DNA from: Opitutaceae bacterium EW11 | GTDB lineage: Bacteria > Verrucomicrobiota > Verrucomicrobiia > Opitutales > Opitutaceae | Direction: 5' to 3' | Length of the DNA stretch: 64,000 nt | Assembly (NCBI GenBank): GCA_003054665.1 | Contig: QAYY01000011.1 | Span: 346,654 to 410,653 of the forward strand | Shown here: positions 26,568-35,401 of the stretch, piece by piece | How the letters are laid out: the number at the start of each line of letters is the position of its first letter | Position numbering within the stretch: the stretch's first letter is position 1 | The notes under the pieces: generated by a model | Databases searched by the model: none | What the model was told of the DNA's origin: nothing | What the model saw: the letters and a program-made list of their open reading frames with translations, nothing else | Program-made: the position numbers and the translations under genes

Positions 26568-28325
26568 ATGCCCCGCTCCTTTCAAGACTGGGTCCACTGG
26601 CTGGAACTCGGCCCGGGCGCGCAATGGATCCGCCGCCTCGCGCTCATGCTGGGCGTGCTGATCCTCTCCACGCTGATCGGCTACAAGCAGTTTCGCGGGC
26701 CGCAGACCGAGGTCACGCTGGCGCAGGCGGTGGTGGGGCGGCAGCTGGCGGACGGAAACGGATACACGACGCTGGTCAACTACCCGCAGTCGGCGGCGTG
26801 GCTCCAGGCGCATGGACAGCGGTGGAGCACGAAGCCGTTCCCGGAGCTCCATTCTGCGCCGCTTTACCCGCTGGCGATCGCAGCCGCGCTCAAACTGATT
26901 CCGACGTCGTTCCGTAGCTACTTCTTCGATACGGCTCTGGCGCCGCCCGACGGCTTCATGCCCGATTATCTCCTGCTGGGCCTGAACGTGGCGCTTTTCT
27001 GGATCGCCGCCATGCAGACGTTTCGGCTCGGAGTCGCGCTCTTCGATCGGACGGTGGCGTGGACCGCCGTCGGCGGACTGATGCTTTCGGCGCCGGTGTG
27101 GGCGCAAACCGTGGCGGTCAACGGGACGCCGCTGACGATGGTGCTGCTTTTGGCCGCAGTGCAGCTCTGCGTCCGGGTGGATCGCGGAGTCAGCGAACAG
27201 GCTGTGCCGATCTTCAGCCTGCTCGCCTTGGGTGTGGTTTGCGGGCTTCTGTTTCTCGCCGATTATGCGGCGGGATTGGCTGCGATCCCGGTGGTGGTCT
27301 TTGTCTGGCTCTCGTTCGCCGGCGAGCGGTGGAAGGCGATGTCGGCGGTGATCGCGGGATTCCTTCTGATCGCAAGTCCCTGGTGCACGTTCATGATCGC
27401 CCGCACCGGCAGTCCGGTCGGCCTTGCGTGGCAGGACGTGGCTCTGAAGCCGGACGGGACGGCGGCGGATCCCGCCGTGGTGAAGGCGACGCTCTCCGCT
27501 TCGGCGCCCGCGATCGACTTGGCCAAACTCTCGAACAAGGGGCTCACCCGCCTCCAGTCGGCCGTGCAGCAGCATCTCTGGACCGGCGGAGGCATGTTGT
27601 TCACGGCCTTTTTTGTGGCGGGGTTTCTCTATCGATTCCGCGACCCGCGAGTCGGCCGTCTCCGGATGGTGTTCCTCGGCCTGCTCGTCACGCTGCTCTT
27701 GGCCAACGCGTTTCTCGATTCGGGCACGGGCGAGCGGCAACCTCTCGCCGTCGCCGCGCCGCTGATCGTCCTCTTTGGCGCCGGGTTTTGTGCTGTGTTG
27801 ATCGCGAGCAACGATCAGCTGGCGCCGTACGCGCGTTGGGTGCTCGCCGCAGTGCTGGCCCTCCAGGCCGTTCCGCTGGCGAAAGACGCTCTCGAGCCGC
27901 GCCGGATCCATTTCCAGTACCCGCCGTACTATCCGGCGCTGTTTATCGGCATGCGCGACGAGATGCTGCGCCGCGGCGGCGATAATCCCGGGTGGATGGC
28001 CGACGTGCCGGCGGGCGCCGCTTGGTACAGCGGGCTTCGCGTCTGGGCGCAACCGGCGAGTCTGCGGGAATTCTACACGATCGGCGTCGATCAGCCGATG
28101 ATCGCCCTCGTGCTCTCGCCGAAGACGCTGGATCGCCCTTATTTTTCCGAGCTTGGCCGCAAACCGGACGTGGCTACCGCGCGTTTCGGCGACTGGTACG
28201 ACGTGTATTCGAGTCTTGTTACAGGAAAACCCGCCCCGGGTTTTCCGCTTAGTCTGCCGCAGAAGATCGCGGACAATTTCTACGTCCTCATCGATCCGCT
28301 CGCCCAGCCGTACCGGCGAAAGTAA
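26568..28325 (+). CDS. Polytopic membrane protein, GT39/ArnT-like
   Basis: 585 residues. An N-terminal span (about 24-42) is followed by a periplasmic loop with 'GNGYTTLVNYP' and 'HSAPLYPL', a layout seen in ArnT/PMT-like GT-C enzymes. About nine further spans follow, then a soluble C-terminal ~150 residues containing 'PAGAAWYSGLRVWAQP'. The family usually transfers sugars from lipid carriers on the outer face of the cytoplasmic membrane. It lies 107 nt after the NtrC-type regulator and upstream of an outer-membrane barrel and a Wzc-type kinase, pointing to exopolysaccharide assembly. Specific substrate unknown. Confidence 0.75.
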   Translation: MPRSFQDWVHWLELGPGAQWIRRLALMLGVLILSTLIGYKQFRGPQTEVTLAQAVVGRQLADGNGYTTLVNYPQSAAWLQAHGQRWSTKPFPELHSAPLYPLAIAAALKLIPTSFRSYFFDTALAPPDGFMPDYLLLGLNVALFWIAAMQTFRLGVALFDRTVAWTAVGGLMLSAPVWAQTVAVNGTPLTMVLLLAAVQLCVRVDRGVSEQAVPIFSLLALGVVCGLLFLADYAAGLAAIPVVVFVWLSFAGERWKAMSAVIAGFLLIASPWCTFMIARTGSPVGLAWQDVALKPDGTAADPAVVKATLSASAPAIDLAKLSNKGLTRLQSAVQQHLWTGGGMLFTAFFVAGFLYRFRDPRVGRLRMVFLGLLVTLLLANAFLDSGTGERQPLAVAAPLIVLFGAGFCAVLIASNDQLAPYARWVLAAVLALQAVPLAKDALEPRRIHFQYPPYYPALFIGMRDEMLRRGGDNPGWMADVPAGAAWYSGLRVWAQPASLREFYTIGVDQPMIALVLSPKTLDRPYFSELGRKPDVATARFGDWYDVYSSLVTGKPAPGFPLSLPQKIADNFYVLIDPLAQPYRRK

Positions 28326-28367
28326 TTGCCCGCCGTGGCCGCCAAAACCAGCTTCCGCCCATCGCTC

Positions 28368-29555
28368 ATGCTGAAGAACGGGCGCCTGTTTCTCCCTGTG
28401 CTCCTCCTCGTCGCCGTCCCGGTCGTGCGGGCGGTTTACGCGCCGATTCCGACCCAGGAGCAGGGGAAGGCGCTGACGGTTTACCTCGGCGGCGGAGCGT
28501 ACTACGACACGAACATCTTCGGCGCCGCCTCCGGCGAAATCGACAGTCTCGTCTGCCAGTTCCTGCCCAGCCTCGCGTTCAACGCCTCCGTCGGAAAACA
28601 GACCTTCGCCTCGGCCGCCTACCGCGCTTCGCTGGACTATATCGCGAACCGCCCCGGCAAGAAGCTCCTCGACAGCCACGAACTCGCGGCGCGTCTCGCG
28701 CACACGTTCAACCCCGAGAGCGAAATCGACCTGAGCGATTCTTATCAGATTTCCAAGAACCCCGAGTCGCTTCTCCCCGGAGTCGGCACGATCAGCGGCG
28801 ACCAGTCCTACCGGCGCAATCAGCTCGATGCGCGGTTCTCCCTCGGCCTCACCCGTCGGACCGGCCTCCTTTTCAAGATGCGCCAAAGCACGATGGCGTA
28901 CGAAGAGTCGCGGCTCGGCGACGAACTCGATCGCAGCGAGTGGACCGCCGGCGTCACGGCCGGGCACTCGCTGCTCCCCACGCTCAAGGCCTCCGCCGAA
29001 TACCGGTATCAGCGAATCGATTACTGGACCAGCGGCTGGTTCAAGGACAAGCAGTCCCATTTTCTCCTCGCCGGCACCGACTGGGCGCTCAACAGCCGTG
29101 TCGCCGCGAGCGTGCGCATCGGCGCCGAATACCGCATGCGCCGGAGCGCCCACGATATTGCGACGCCGTACGCCGAGATCGGCGTGAAACGCGATTACGC
29201 CAAGGATTCCTTCGTTTCCGTCGGCTACAGCTACTCTCTGGAGGAGACGTCCGGCGTGCAGCGGTTCACCGACGTCGCCGTCAACCGTCTGTTCGTCAAC
29301 TGGCAGCATGTGCTGACTCCGAAGCTCGTCGGTTCGGCTCTGGTCGATTGGGATCCGTCCATTCTCCAGGGCAGGCCGGGAGTGAGCCCGAATCGAAACG
29401 AAACGAATACGCGTATTGGGCTCACCCTGACGTACCGCGTTCTCGCAAATTGGTCGCTTTCATCGAGCCTCGACATCGATCGAATCCGCTCCGACGAGCC
29501 TGGGCGCGGATTATCCCGCGAGCGGGTGGGGGTGTCGGCCCGCTACGCGTTCTAG
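28368..29555 (+). CDS. Outer-membrane beta-barrel protein (BBP2-like)
   Basis: 395 residues from the ATG at 28368; a longer frame begins at a TTG at 28326. A signal peptide is clear (basic start, hydrophobic 'LFLPVLLLVAVPVV', Ala-rich cleavage region near residue 20). The mature chain is made of alternating amphipathic beta strands and ends '...SARYAF', the C-terminal aromatic residue recognised by the BAM machinery. It resembles barrels that accompany exopolysaccharide export loci and sits directly upstream of the Wzc-type kinase. A role as an exopolysaccharide outer-membrane component is inferred from context. Confidence 0.82.
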   Translation: MLKNGRLFLPVLLLVAVPVVRAVYAPIPTQEQGKALTVYLGGGAYYDTNIFGAASGEIDSLVCQFLPSLAFNASVGKQTFASAAYRASLDYIANRPGKKLLDSHELAARLAHTFNPESEIDLSDSYQISKNPESLLPGVGTISGDQSYRRNQLDARFSLGLTRRTGLLFKMRQSTMAYEESRLGDELDRSEWTAGVTAGHSLLPTLKASAEYRYQRIDYWTSGWFKDKQSHFLLAGTDWALNSRVAASVRIGAEYRMRRSAHDIATPYAEIGVKRDYAKDSFVSVGYSYSLEETSGVQRFTDVAVNRLFVNWQHVLTPKLVGSALVDWDPSILQGRPGVSPNRNETNTRIGLTLTYRVLANWSLSSSLDIDRIRSDEPGRGLSRERVGVSARYAF

Positions 29556-29727
29556 CGGCGGACAACGCCGGCCGGTCCGCCCGTGGCCGTCCCTGGTTGT
29601 CGACGGCCTGTCAACGAAGCGGCAGCCACGCGGGCACAGCGCGGGCGCCGCCAATGCCTATGCGCTTTTCCCAGGGCACAAAGAGCTTGCTGCTGGACGA
29701 GGCGCGAAGTTCGCTCGTCGCGGTTCA

Positions 29728-31917
29728 ATGGCATCCACCCACGCCAGCCGCGAAGGCGCATCGCTCGCCGATTTCTTTCAGCTGCTTCGTCTGCGGAAGG
29801 CGCTGATTTTTCTGATCCTTAGTCTGGTCGTGGTCACGACTGCGGTGGTTACCGCGCTGATGCCGAAGTGGTACGTGTCGACGTTGAACGTGCGGGTGGA
29901 AAAACCGGAAGGGGAGGTGAAGCTTTTCCAGAATCAGCAGTCGGCGTATTACGATCCGTATTTTCTGCAGGATCAGTTCAAGATCATGCAGTCGGCCAAG
30001 ATCCTGTACCCGGTGATCGAGCGACTGCAGCTGAACGAAAAGCTGGCGGCTTCTCAGGGGAGCAGCGTCCCTCTGCCGACCGACGTCACATACCTTCTTC
30101 TCGTCAACAAGATGATCCGCATCGAAACGCCGCGCGGTTCGTCGTTGATCGAGATCGAGGTTTCCGCGCAAGACCCGGCGTTGGCGGCGGCGATCGCCAA
30201 CGAGATCGGCACCGCGTATTCGGCGGACCGGATTGATTTCGCGACGTCGCAGCAGCGCGAGGGGCTGGCCCAGCTGCGGAAAGAACTCGAGAAGCAGGAA
30301 AAGGTGGTCACAAGCCAGCGCGACTTGGTCGAAAAGCTGCGGAAGGATTTGAACATCTCCGGCGTCGATTTGAGCGCGCGCTACAGCGACATGGAGGTGG
30401 AGACGCTACGCCAGATGCAGAATTCGCTCATCGCGCTGAGCGTCGACGCGATCGGCCGCAAGACCCGTTACGAACGGTTCAAGAGCATCCCTCCCGAGGA
30501 GCGGCTCAACCTCGTCAACTCCGAGCTGATCCAGGACCCGAACATCCAGAATCTCCTCCAGGCCTATCTGGTCGCCGATCAGAACGTCGCCAAGCTGAAG
30601 ACCCGTCTCGGCGAGGCGCACCCGGAGCTGATCGCGGCGATGGAGAACCGGGCGAAAATCAGGGAGCAGCTGGACGGACAGCTGCGTGGTTACGAAAACG
30701 CCCTCGAGATCGCCTACAAGGAAGCCGATGCGCGTGTGGCGGAACTCAAGAACCAGCTCGGCCAGGCCAAGGTGGACCAGATCCTCTCCGCCCGGGAACG
30801 CATGCGACCGTTCGAAGAGGCGCTGCAGAAACTCGAGGACGACACGCGCCTGCTCTCCACCACGAAGCTCACGCTGCGTCAGCGCGAAATCGATTTCCAG
30901 GTGCCGAAGCGCACGATCGAGATCCTGAACGTCGCCGAACCCGCCCGCCGGGCCTCGCGGCCGAACTGGTCTCTGAATCTCGTTTTTGCCGTGCTGTTCG
31001 GCACCATTCTCGGAGTCGGCACGGCGGTGTTGGTGGAGTATTTCGACACCAGCTTCCGCAATGTCGCAGAAGTTGAGGCGCGCCTCCAGCGCCCCGTCCT
31101 CGGTGTGATTCCCAACGCTCCGGATCCTCTGAAAAAAGACGCAGCCGGCGAAGATCCGGCGGAGCTCGAGCCGTTTCGCGTCCTCCACACCAATCTCAAT
31201 CTTGCGCTCAAGAGCGACGCCCGTGGCCGCACGCTGATCTTACTTTCCGCAGGTCCCGGCGAAGGCAAATCGACCACGCTCCTCCGATTGGCCCGCGCGA
31301 TGGCCAAGGCAGGGGAACGCGTTCTCCTGATCGACTCCGACCTCCGGCGGCCGACCCAGCACCAGCTTGCCGGACTCCGCAAGGAACCCGGCTTGGCCGA
31401 AGTGCTCCAAGGCAAGGCGACGCTGCAGTCGGTCACCCAGCGCGAGATCCAGCCCAACTTCGATTTCATCCCCTGCGGATCGGTCGGGTCGTTTTCGCTC
31501 ACCCTGCTTTACGTCGACCGTCTCAAGGCGCTCATCCAGGAACTGCGCGGCCAGTACGACCGGATCGTATTCGACGCTCCTCCGATCATCGGTGTGAGCG
31601 ACGCCTCCGTCCTCGCCAGCGTGATGGACGACGTGCTGCTGCTCGTGCAGCACCGGCGAAATCCGCAGAGCATGGTGATGCGCGCGCAGCAGATCATCGA
31701 AGGCCTCGGAAAAACGATCGTGGGCATCGTGCTCAACCGCGTGCCCCGCAATTCGGGCGAGGACTACGGGTATTACACCCACAACTACGCCTACTACAGT
31801 TCGCACGGTCGCCGTCGTTCGCGCCGTTCGCGTCGGGACGACGCCGACGGCGAGAGCGATTCGCGCGGAGACCGCATCGAGTACGTCGAACGCGAGCGCC
31901 GTCGCAGCAAGGAGTAA
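29728..31917 (+). CDS. Polysaccharide co-polymerase / tyrosine autokinase (Wzc-like)
   Basis: 729 residues. A Wzz-type chain-length domain lies between two spans (about 26-45 and 417-436), with long coiled-coil helices in the periplasmic part. The cytosolic BY-kinase has Walker A GPGEGKST at 509-516, Walker A' 'LLIDSDLRRP' at 533-542 and Walker B 'VFDAPP' at 614-619. A Tyr cluster (residues 680, 682, 683, 687, 689, 690) follows, which is the autophosphorylation tail. Unlike many Wzc proteins it then continues with ~35 strongly basic and acidic residues. It controls polymer length and export of exopolysaccharide or capsule. Confidence 0.93.
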   Translation: MASTHASREGASLADFFQLLRLRKALIFLILSLVVVTTAVVTALMPKWYVSTLNVRVEKPEGEVKLFQNQQSAYYDPYFLQDQFKIMQSAKILYPVIERLQLNEKLAASQGSSVPLPTDVTYLLLVNKMIRIETPRGSSLIEIEVSAQDPALAAAIANEIGTAYSADRIDFATSQQREGLAQLRKELEKQEKVVTSQRDLVEKLRKDLNISGVDLSARYSDMEVETLRQMQNSLIALSVDAIGRKTRYERFKSIPPEERLNLVNSELIQDPNIQNLLQAYLVADQNVAKLKTRLGEAHPELIAAMENRAKIREQLDGQLRGYENALEIAYKEADARVAELKNQLGQAKVDQILSARERMRPFEEALQKLEDDTRLLSTTKLTLRQREIDFQVPKRTIEILNVAEPARRASRPNWSLNLVFAVLFGTILGVGTAVLVEYFDTSFRNVAEVEARLQRPVLGVIPNAPDPLKKDAAGEDPAELEPFRVLHTNLNLALKSDARGRTLILLSAGPGEGKSTTLLRLARAMAKAGERVLLIDSDLRRPTQHQLAGLRKEPGLAEVLQGKATLQSVTQREIQPNFDFIPCGSVGSFSLTLLYVDRLKALIQELRGQYDRIVFDAPPIIGVSDASVLASVMDDVLLLVQHRRNPQSMVMRAQQIIEGLGKTIVGIVLNRVPRNSGEDYGYYTHNYAYYSSHGRRRSRRSRRDDADGESDSRGDRIEYVERERRRSKE

Positions 31918-32307
31918 GCTCCGACCGTGGCGCCGCCGCCAACGGGATATCTCGGCGCCTCGCGCGATAGCGTACCCTGCGGCCCTAAACCCGTTCGCCA
32001 AGAACGCCCCGCCTGAGGCGAGAGGAGCCGGCTGTACGCTGGCCAATTCGCTCGTGCGACTCCGGCAGACAACCCGGAGGGGCGAACTGAGCAGCGGAGC
32101 GTCGATTGATCCGGCGTGACGATGGCCCTTACCGAACCGCCCCCCGGCACAAGTTTGCCTGGAGCTAGGGCAGCGCCGGGTGGGAGAGTGGCCGGCTGCG
32201 GCGGAGGTCCGAAGCAGTTTTACCTCACTCGGAGGAAGGGAAACGCTCGAACGGTCGACGTGCTGCTGCGCGTTTTCCTGGAGCCGAAGAATCTGTCAAA
32301 AAAGCTA
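31918..32307. other. Intergenic stretch without a recognisable gene
   Basis: About 390 nt between the Wzc-type gene and the tRNA promoter. Frames here have no family resemblance and atypical composition. A G+C-rich stretch at about 32005-32035 can fold (gcctgaggc-type pairing), but no terminator with a U-tract was found. Confidence 0.5.
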
Positions 32308-32335
32308 TTGACGGACGTCTGCAGCACTTTACTCA
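32308..32335 (+). promoter_or_regulatory. Likely sigma-70-type promoter of tRNA-Gly
   Basis: TTGACG at 32308-32313 and TACTCA at 32330-32335, separated by 16 nt, end 14 nt before the tRNA 5' end. The -35 box is strong and the -10 box imperfect. Confidence 0.55.
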
Positions 32336-32349
32336 TGTCCCCCTGCTCT

Positions 32350-32399
<50 letters not shown>

Positions 32400-32425
<26 letters not shown>

Positions 32426-32521
32426 TTTTGGAGAAACCGCCGGAAACCACCCCGGCGGTTTTTTCGTGTCCAAGCGCGACAGCTTTAGTCGGTTGCGCAA
32501 GCACCTCCAAAGGGCTGCCTG
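32400..32521 (+). repeat. Left copy of a ~120-bp direct repeat (tRNA-Gly 3' end plus downstream DNA); attL-like
   Basis: Starting in the T arm of tRNA-Gly and running past its terminator, this segment is repeated at 37589-37709 in the same orientation. The first ~65 positions differ at only about four; similarity falls to roughly 80% beyond the hairpin. The two copies bracket about 5.1 kb of accessory genes. Confidence 0.7.
32435..32466 (+). terminator. Intrinsic terminator of tRNA-Gly
   Basis: A perfect 9-bp stem (AACCGCCGG at 32435-32443, CCGGCGGTT at 32452-32460) with an 8-nt loop is followed by a T run. It starts 9 nt after the encoded CCA. Confidence 0.85.
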
Positions 32522-33012
32522 CGATCACCAGCCCCCGGTCAGGCCCCGAAACGCCCCCTCCAAATGTGCTTATTGGTGTGTTCAGTGTGCTCAGAGGTGT
32601 GTCCCAAAACGAAGTAGGTGGGACGTGATCGGAGCTGGACGCCTCCGCTTCGCCTTGGCTGACCAATACCATCCAGCAACACAGCCCGGGGCCCGTGCTT
32701 TCGACTCCATCGTACCGGCTTCACGCCGACGACGGCAAATGACGGCAACCGCGCCGCCCCTCCTGCACCCGGGGCCGCCGCGCCGCAGGCCCGTGTAGCG
32801 AATCGCTCCATACACGACTGCGCGATGGATCGGCGCGGATGGATGCGTAAGGCTGAGCGTTGCTGTGCGTTTGTTTTGTTGGGTCTTTCATCCATATGCC
32901 CGTTGAGCTTGCCTCGCGCTTGGCGCACCAATTCTGCGCAACAGCGTGTTTGCATCGGTGACTTGCAGGCCGCCATGGTGGAGATCCGGCTGCCTTGGAG
33001 CAGCGGCCTTTA
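32522..33012. other. Non-coding stretch between attL-like repeat and the island operon
   Basis: About 490 nt with no gene I can support. Minus-strand frames here are Arg/Pro/Ala-rich and resemble no family. Nothing resembling an integrase gene remains, although this is where one would be expected. The promoter of the operon that starts at 33013 should lie here, but I could not fix its boxes. Confidence 0.5.
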
Positions 33013-33933
33013 ATGATGACAACGGCGGCAGAGAGAATCCCAGCAGGCACCCAAGTGGTGGCCCAACTCGAAGTTCACGGCACCAATGGCGCAATGGTTC
33101 ACCCCCGCGGCGCAGTGGGCATCGTTGCGCGCACGCCTGCCGGAACCGAGAGCCTCTACTTGGTGCGTTTTCCCGATGGATTCGAGGCCTCGTTCACGCG
33201 CGACCAACTCCAGGCCCTGAAGCAATTCAAAGAGGGTATGCCGGGCGCGCCCAGCACCGACTTTGATCTGGAAAACGCCATCCTCTATCGCTGCGTCGTC
33301 GGATCACGCGCTTACGGGCTGGAAACGGAAGCTTCCGACACCGACCTCCGGGGTGTCTTCATCGCTCCCACGGAAATGCTTTGGTCGCTCTTCGGCGCGC
33401 CGGAACAGTTTGAGGACAACGAAGCGCAAACCTGCTACTGGGAGCTGCAGAAGTTTTTGGTGATGGCGCTCAAGGCCAACCCTAACGTCCTGGAATGCCT
33501 CTATTCCCCGCTCTGCGAAAAGGTCACACCCCTGGGAGAACGGCTCCTTTCGATTCGTGAGTCTTTCCTGTCCCAGATGATCTTCCAGACGTTCAACGGT
33601 TACGCGCTTAGCCAGTTCAAGAAGCTCGAGCAGGACCTGCGGAACCAGGGTGCGGTGCGATGGAAACACGCCATGCATCTGCTGCGGCTTCTCTTGACCG
33701 GCGCCGCCGCGCTCAGACTTCATCGCGTGCCCGTCCGCGTGGAGAAGCACCGAGACATGTTGCTTGCGGTGAAGGGCGGCGAGATTCCGTGGGAAGAGGT
33801 GACGCGCTGGCGGCAGACGCTCCACGCCGACTTTGAACGCGCCCTACAAGAAACCAAACTGCCAGAGCGGCCTGATTACGAAACCGTGAACATGTTCCTG
33901 ATTCGAGCCCGTCGGGAGCATGCAGCCAGCTGA
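33013..33933 (+). CDS. RlaP-type nucleotidyltransferase with N-terminal SH3-like barrel
   Basis: 306 residues from tandem ATGs at 33013/33016, with GGAG at 32997-33000. Residues 8-70 look like a small SH3/KOW-type barrel ('PRGAVGIV...YLVRFPDG'). The Pol-beta nucleotidyltransferase signature G-S-R-A-Y-G lies at 97-102 with D109 and D111 (S-D-T-D-L-R-G) as metal ligands. The helical C-terminal part, including 'NPNVLECLYSP' and 'HAMHLLRLLLTGAAALR', fits the RlaP/YcgL family (PF10127-like), which is named for association with RNA ligases. The stop overlaps the next ATG by 14 nt. A role in RNA-end modification or repair is inferred. Confidence 0.85.
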   Translation: MMTTAAERIPAGTQVVAQLEVHGTNGAMVHPRGAVGIVARTPAGTESLYLVRFPDGFEASFTRDQLQALKQFKEGMPGAPSTDFDLENAILYRCVVGSRAYGLETEASDTDLRGVFIAPTEMLWSLFGAPEQFEDNEAQTCYWELQKFLVMALKANPNVLECLYSPLCEKVTPLGERLLSIRESFLSQMIFQTFNGYALSQFKKLEQDLRNQGAVRWKHAMHLLRLLLTGAAALRLHRVPVRVEKHRDMLLAVKGGEIPWEEVTRWRQTLHADFERALQETKLPERPDYETVNMFLIRARREHAAS

Positions 33934-34573
33934 TCTCGTGATCCGACGCATCGACCTCGTGTATTGGTTAGGCCTTTGGAACGACCTGAATCTCCGCGGC
34001 GATCCAGAGGCGTGGCACGCTCGCCTTATCGAGGCGTATAGCGAACCGCATCGGAAGTACCACAACCTGGAACACCTCGCCGAGTGCCTGGCCGTTTTCG
34101 ATCGGCTTCAGGCGAACGCGACAGACCCGCATCTCGCAGAACTCGCGCTGTGGTTTCATGACGCTGTTTTCGACCCTCGGTCTGGCGACAATGAGGAGCG
34201 TAGCACGACGTTGGCGCGGTCGTGCCTCGTGGAGGCGGGCATGTCCGTCGAGCACGTGCAACACGTGGAAGAACTGATCCTGGCGACCAAGCGTCACCAA
34301 CCTACGGCTGCGGATGCGCAGCTCGTCTGTGACGCCGATCTCGCGATATTGGGTCAACCGCCCGATCGATATTGGAAGTACGAGAACTCCATTGCGCAGG
34401 AATACGACTGGGTGCCTCGTGACGTTTATCGCCTGAAACGCTCAGAGATTCTGGAGCAGTTTCTTGCTCGAGAAATCCTCTATCAGACGAGGCAAGCGCG
34501 TGACTGCTTCGAACAGCAGGCTCGGCACAATCTAACGGCTGGCATCGCGCGCCTTCGCACCACCACCTCATGA
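33920..34573 (+). CDS. HD superfamily metal-dependent phosphohydrolase
   Basis: 217 residues resembling COG4339 predicted HD hydrolases. Metal ligands are visible as H48 and H52 in 'KYHNLEHL' and H80-D81 in 'WFHDAVFD'; a conserved N-E-E lies at 91-93 and a later Asp in 'VCDADLAILG' (about D135). The usual length is about 200 residues. It overlaps both neighbours, by 14 nt at the 5' end and 4 nt (ATGA) at the 3' end, so it is translated together with two nucleotidyltransferases. In such operons an HD enzyme could remove phosphate or cyclic phosphate from RNA or nucleotide ends; this is inference. Confidence 0.85.
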   Translation: MQPADLVIRRIDLVYWLGLWNDLNLRGDPEAWHARLIEAYSEPHRKYHNLEHLAECLAVFDRLQANATDPHLAELALWFHDAVFDPRSGDNEERSTTLARSCLVEAGMSVEHVQHVEELILATKRHQPTAADAQLVCDADLAILGQPPDRYWKYENSIAQEYDWVPRDVYRLKRSEILEQFLAREILYQTRQARDCFEQQARHNLTAGIARLRTTTS

Positions 34574-35364
34574 ACGAACCTCGTCTCCAGCGTATCGTTT
34601 CAGCCCAGCCGTATCCGCTGCTTTTCGCCACGATCAGCGGTGCACACCTCTACGGATTTCCGTCACCGGACTCCGACTACGACGTGCGAGGCGCGCACAT
34701 CTTGCTGCTGCGGCAGGTGATTGGACTGACCGTCGAAAACGAAACCGTCGAAGATTCACGCATCATCGAGGGCCTGGAGATGGACATCGTGAGCCACGAC
34801 GTGAAGAAGTTCTTCGGCCTGATGCTGAAGAAGAACGGCTACGTTCTCGAACAACTCTACTCGCCGCTGATTGTTCGAACCACGCCTGAGCACGAGGAAG
34901 CCAAAGCTATCGCGCACGGGTGCATCACGCGGCACCATTCGCACCACTACCTGGGATTCGCCGAGACACAGTGGAAATTGTTTTCGAAAGAATCGCCGCG
35001 CCGAGTGAAGCCGCTGCTGTACGTGTACCGGGTACTCCTGACCGGCATCTGGCTCATGCGCACCGGCAAGATTGAAGCGAATCTCGTCACCTTGAACGAA
35101 AGCTTCCGGCTGCCCTACGTTCCCGATCTGGTCGCGCGCAAACTCGCAGGCCCGGAGCAATCGACGCTAGATGAGGCAGACGTCGCGTTTCACGAGGCTG
35201 AATATCTGAGGCTGCGATCACTCCTAGAGCAGGCCTCTGCCGAGAGCAGCCTGCCTGAAGCGCCAAGTGAGCAAACGCGCGGCGCCCTAAACGACCTACT
35301 TGTGCGCTGCAGAATGTCCTCCGCAGCTGGGACGCATCGCGTCGAGTCCCGCCCAACCCTATGA
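34570..35364 (+). CDS. Second RlaP-type nucleotidyltransferase
   Basis: 264 residues of the same Pol-beta/RlaP type as the gene at 33013 but lacking the N-terminal barrel. The signature is S-G-A-H-L-Y-G at 23-29, with D36 and D38 in S-D-Y-D-V-R-G. Note Ala/His in place of the usual Ser-Arg after Gly; a Ser precedes the Gly. The C-terminal helices carry 'NGYVLEQLYSPLIV' and 'KPLLYVYRVLLTGIWLMRTG', matching the corresponding region of the first copy. The start overlaps the HD gene stop by 4 nt. Two diverged paralogues in one operon suggest distinct substrates or a heteromer. Confidence 0.85.
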   Translation: MNEPRLQRIVSAQPYPLLFATISGAHLYGFPSPDSDYDVRGAHILLLRQVIGLTVENETVEDSRIIEGLEMDIVSHDVKKFFGLMLKKNGYVLEQLYSPLIVRTTPEHEEAKAIAHGCITRHHSHHYLGFAETQWKLFSKESPRRVKPLLYVYRVLLTGIWLMRTGKIEANLVTLNESFRLPYVPDLVARKLAGPEQSTLDEADVAFHEAEYLRLRSLLEQASAESSLPEAPSEQTRGALNDLLVRCRMSSAAGTHRVESRPTL

Positions 35365-35401
35365 AGCGAATCACCGTTTTTCAGCGACCTGAGACGGGAC
35401 A

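Noticed and set aside
26463-29309. Minus-strand frame of ~950 codons
   Set aside because: It spans two well-supported plus-strand genes and has the Arg/His/Gly composition of a shadow frame.
32840-32960. Integron attC-like site (GTTGAGC and GTTGGGT cores near the island operon)
   Set aside because: No matching RYYYAAC partner on the same strand at the right spacing, and no integrase.
32539-32976. Minus-strand frame of ~145 codons after tRNA-Gly (possible integrase remnant)
   Set aside because: No tyrosine-recombinase R-H-R-Y pattern; sequence is compositionally biased and matches nothing.
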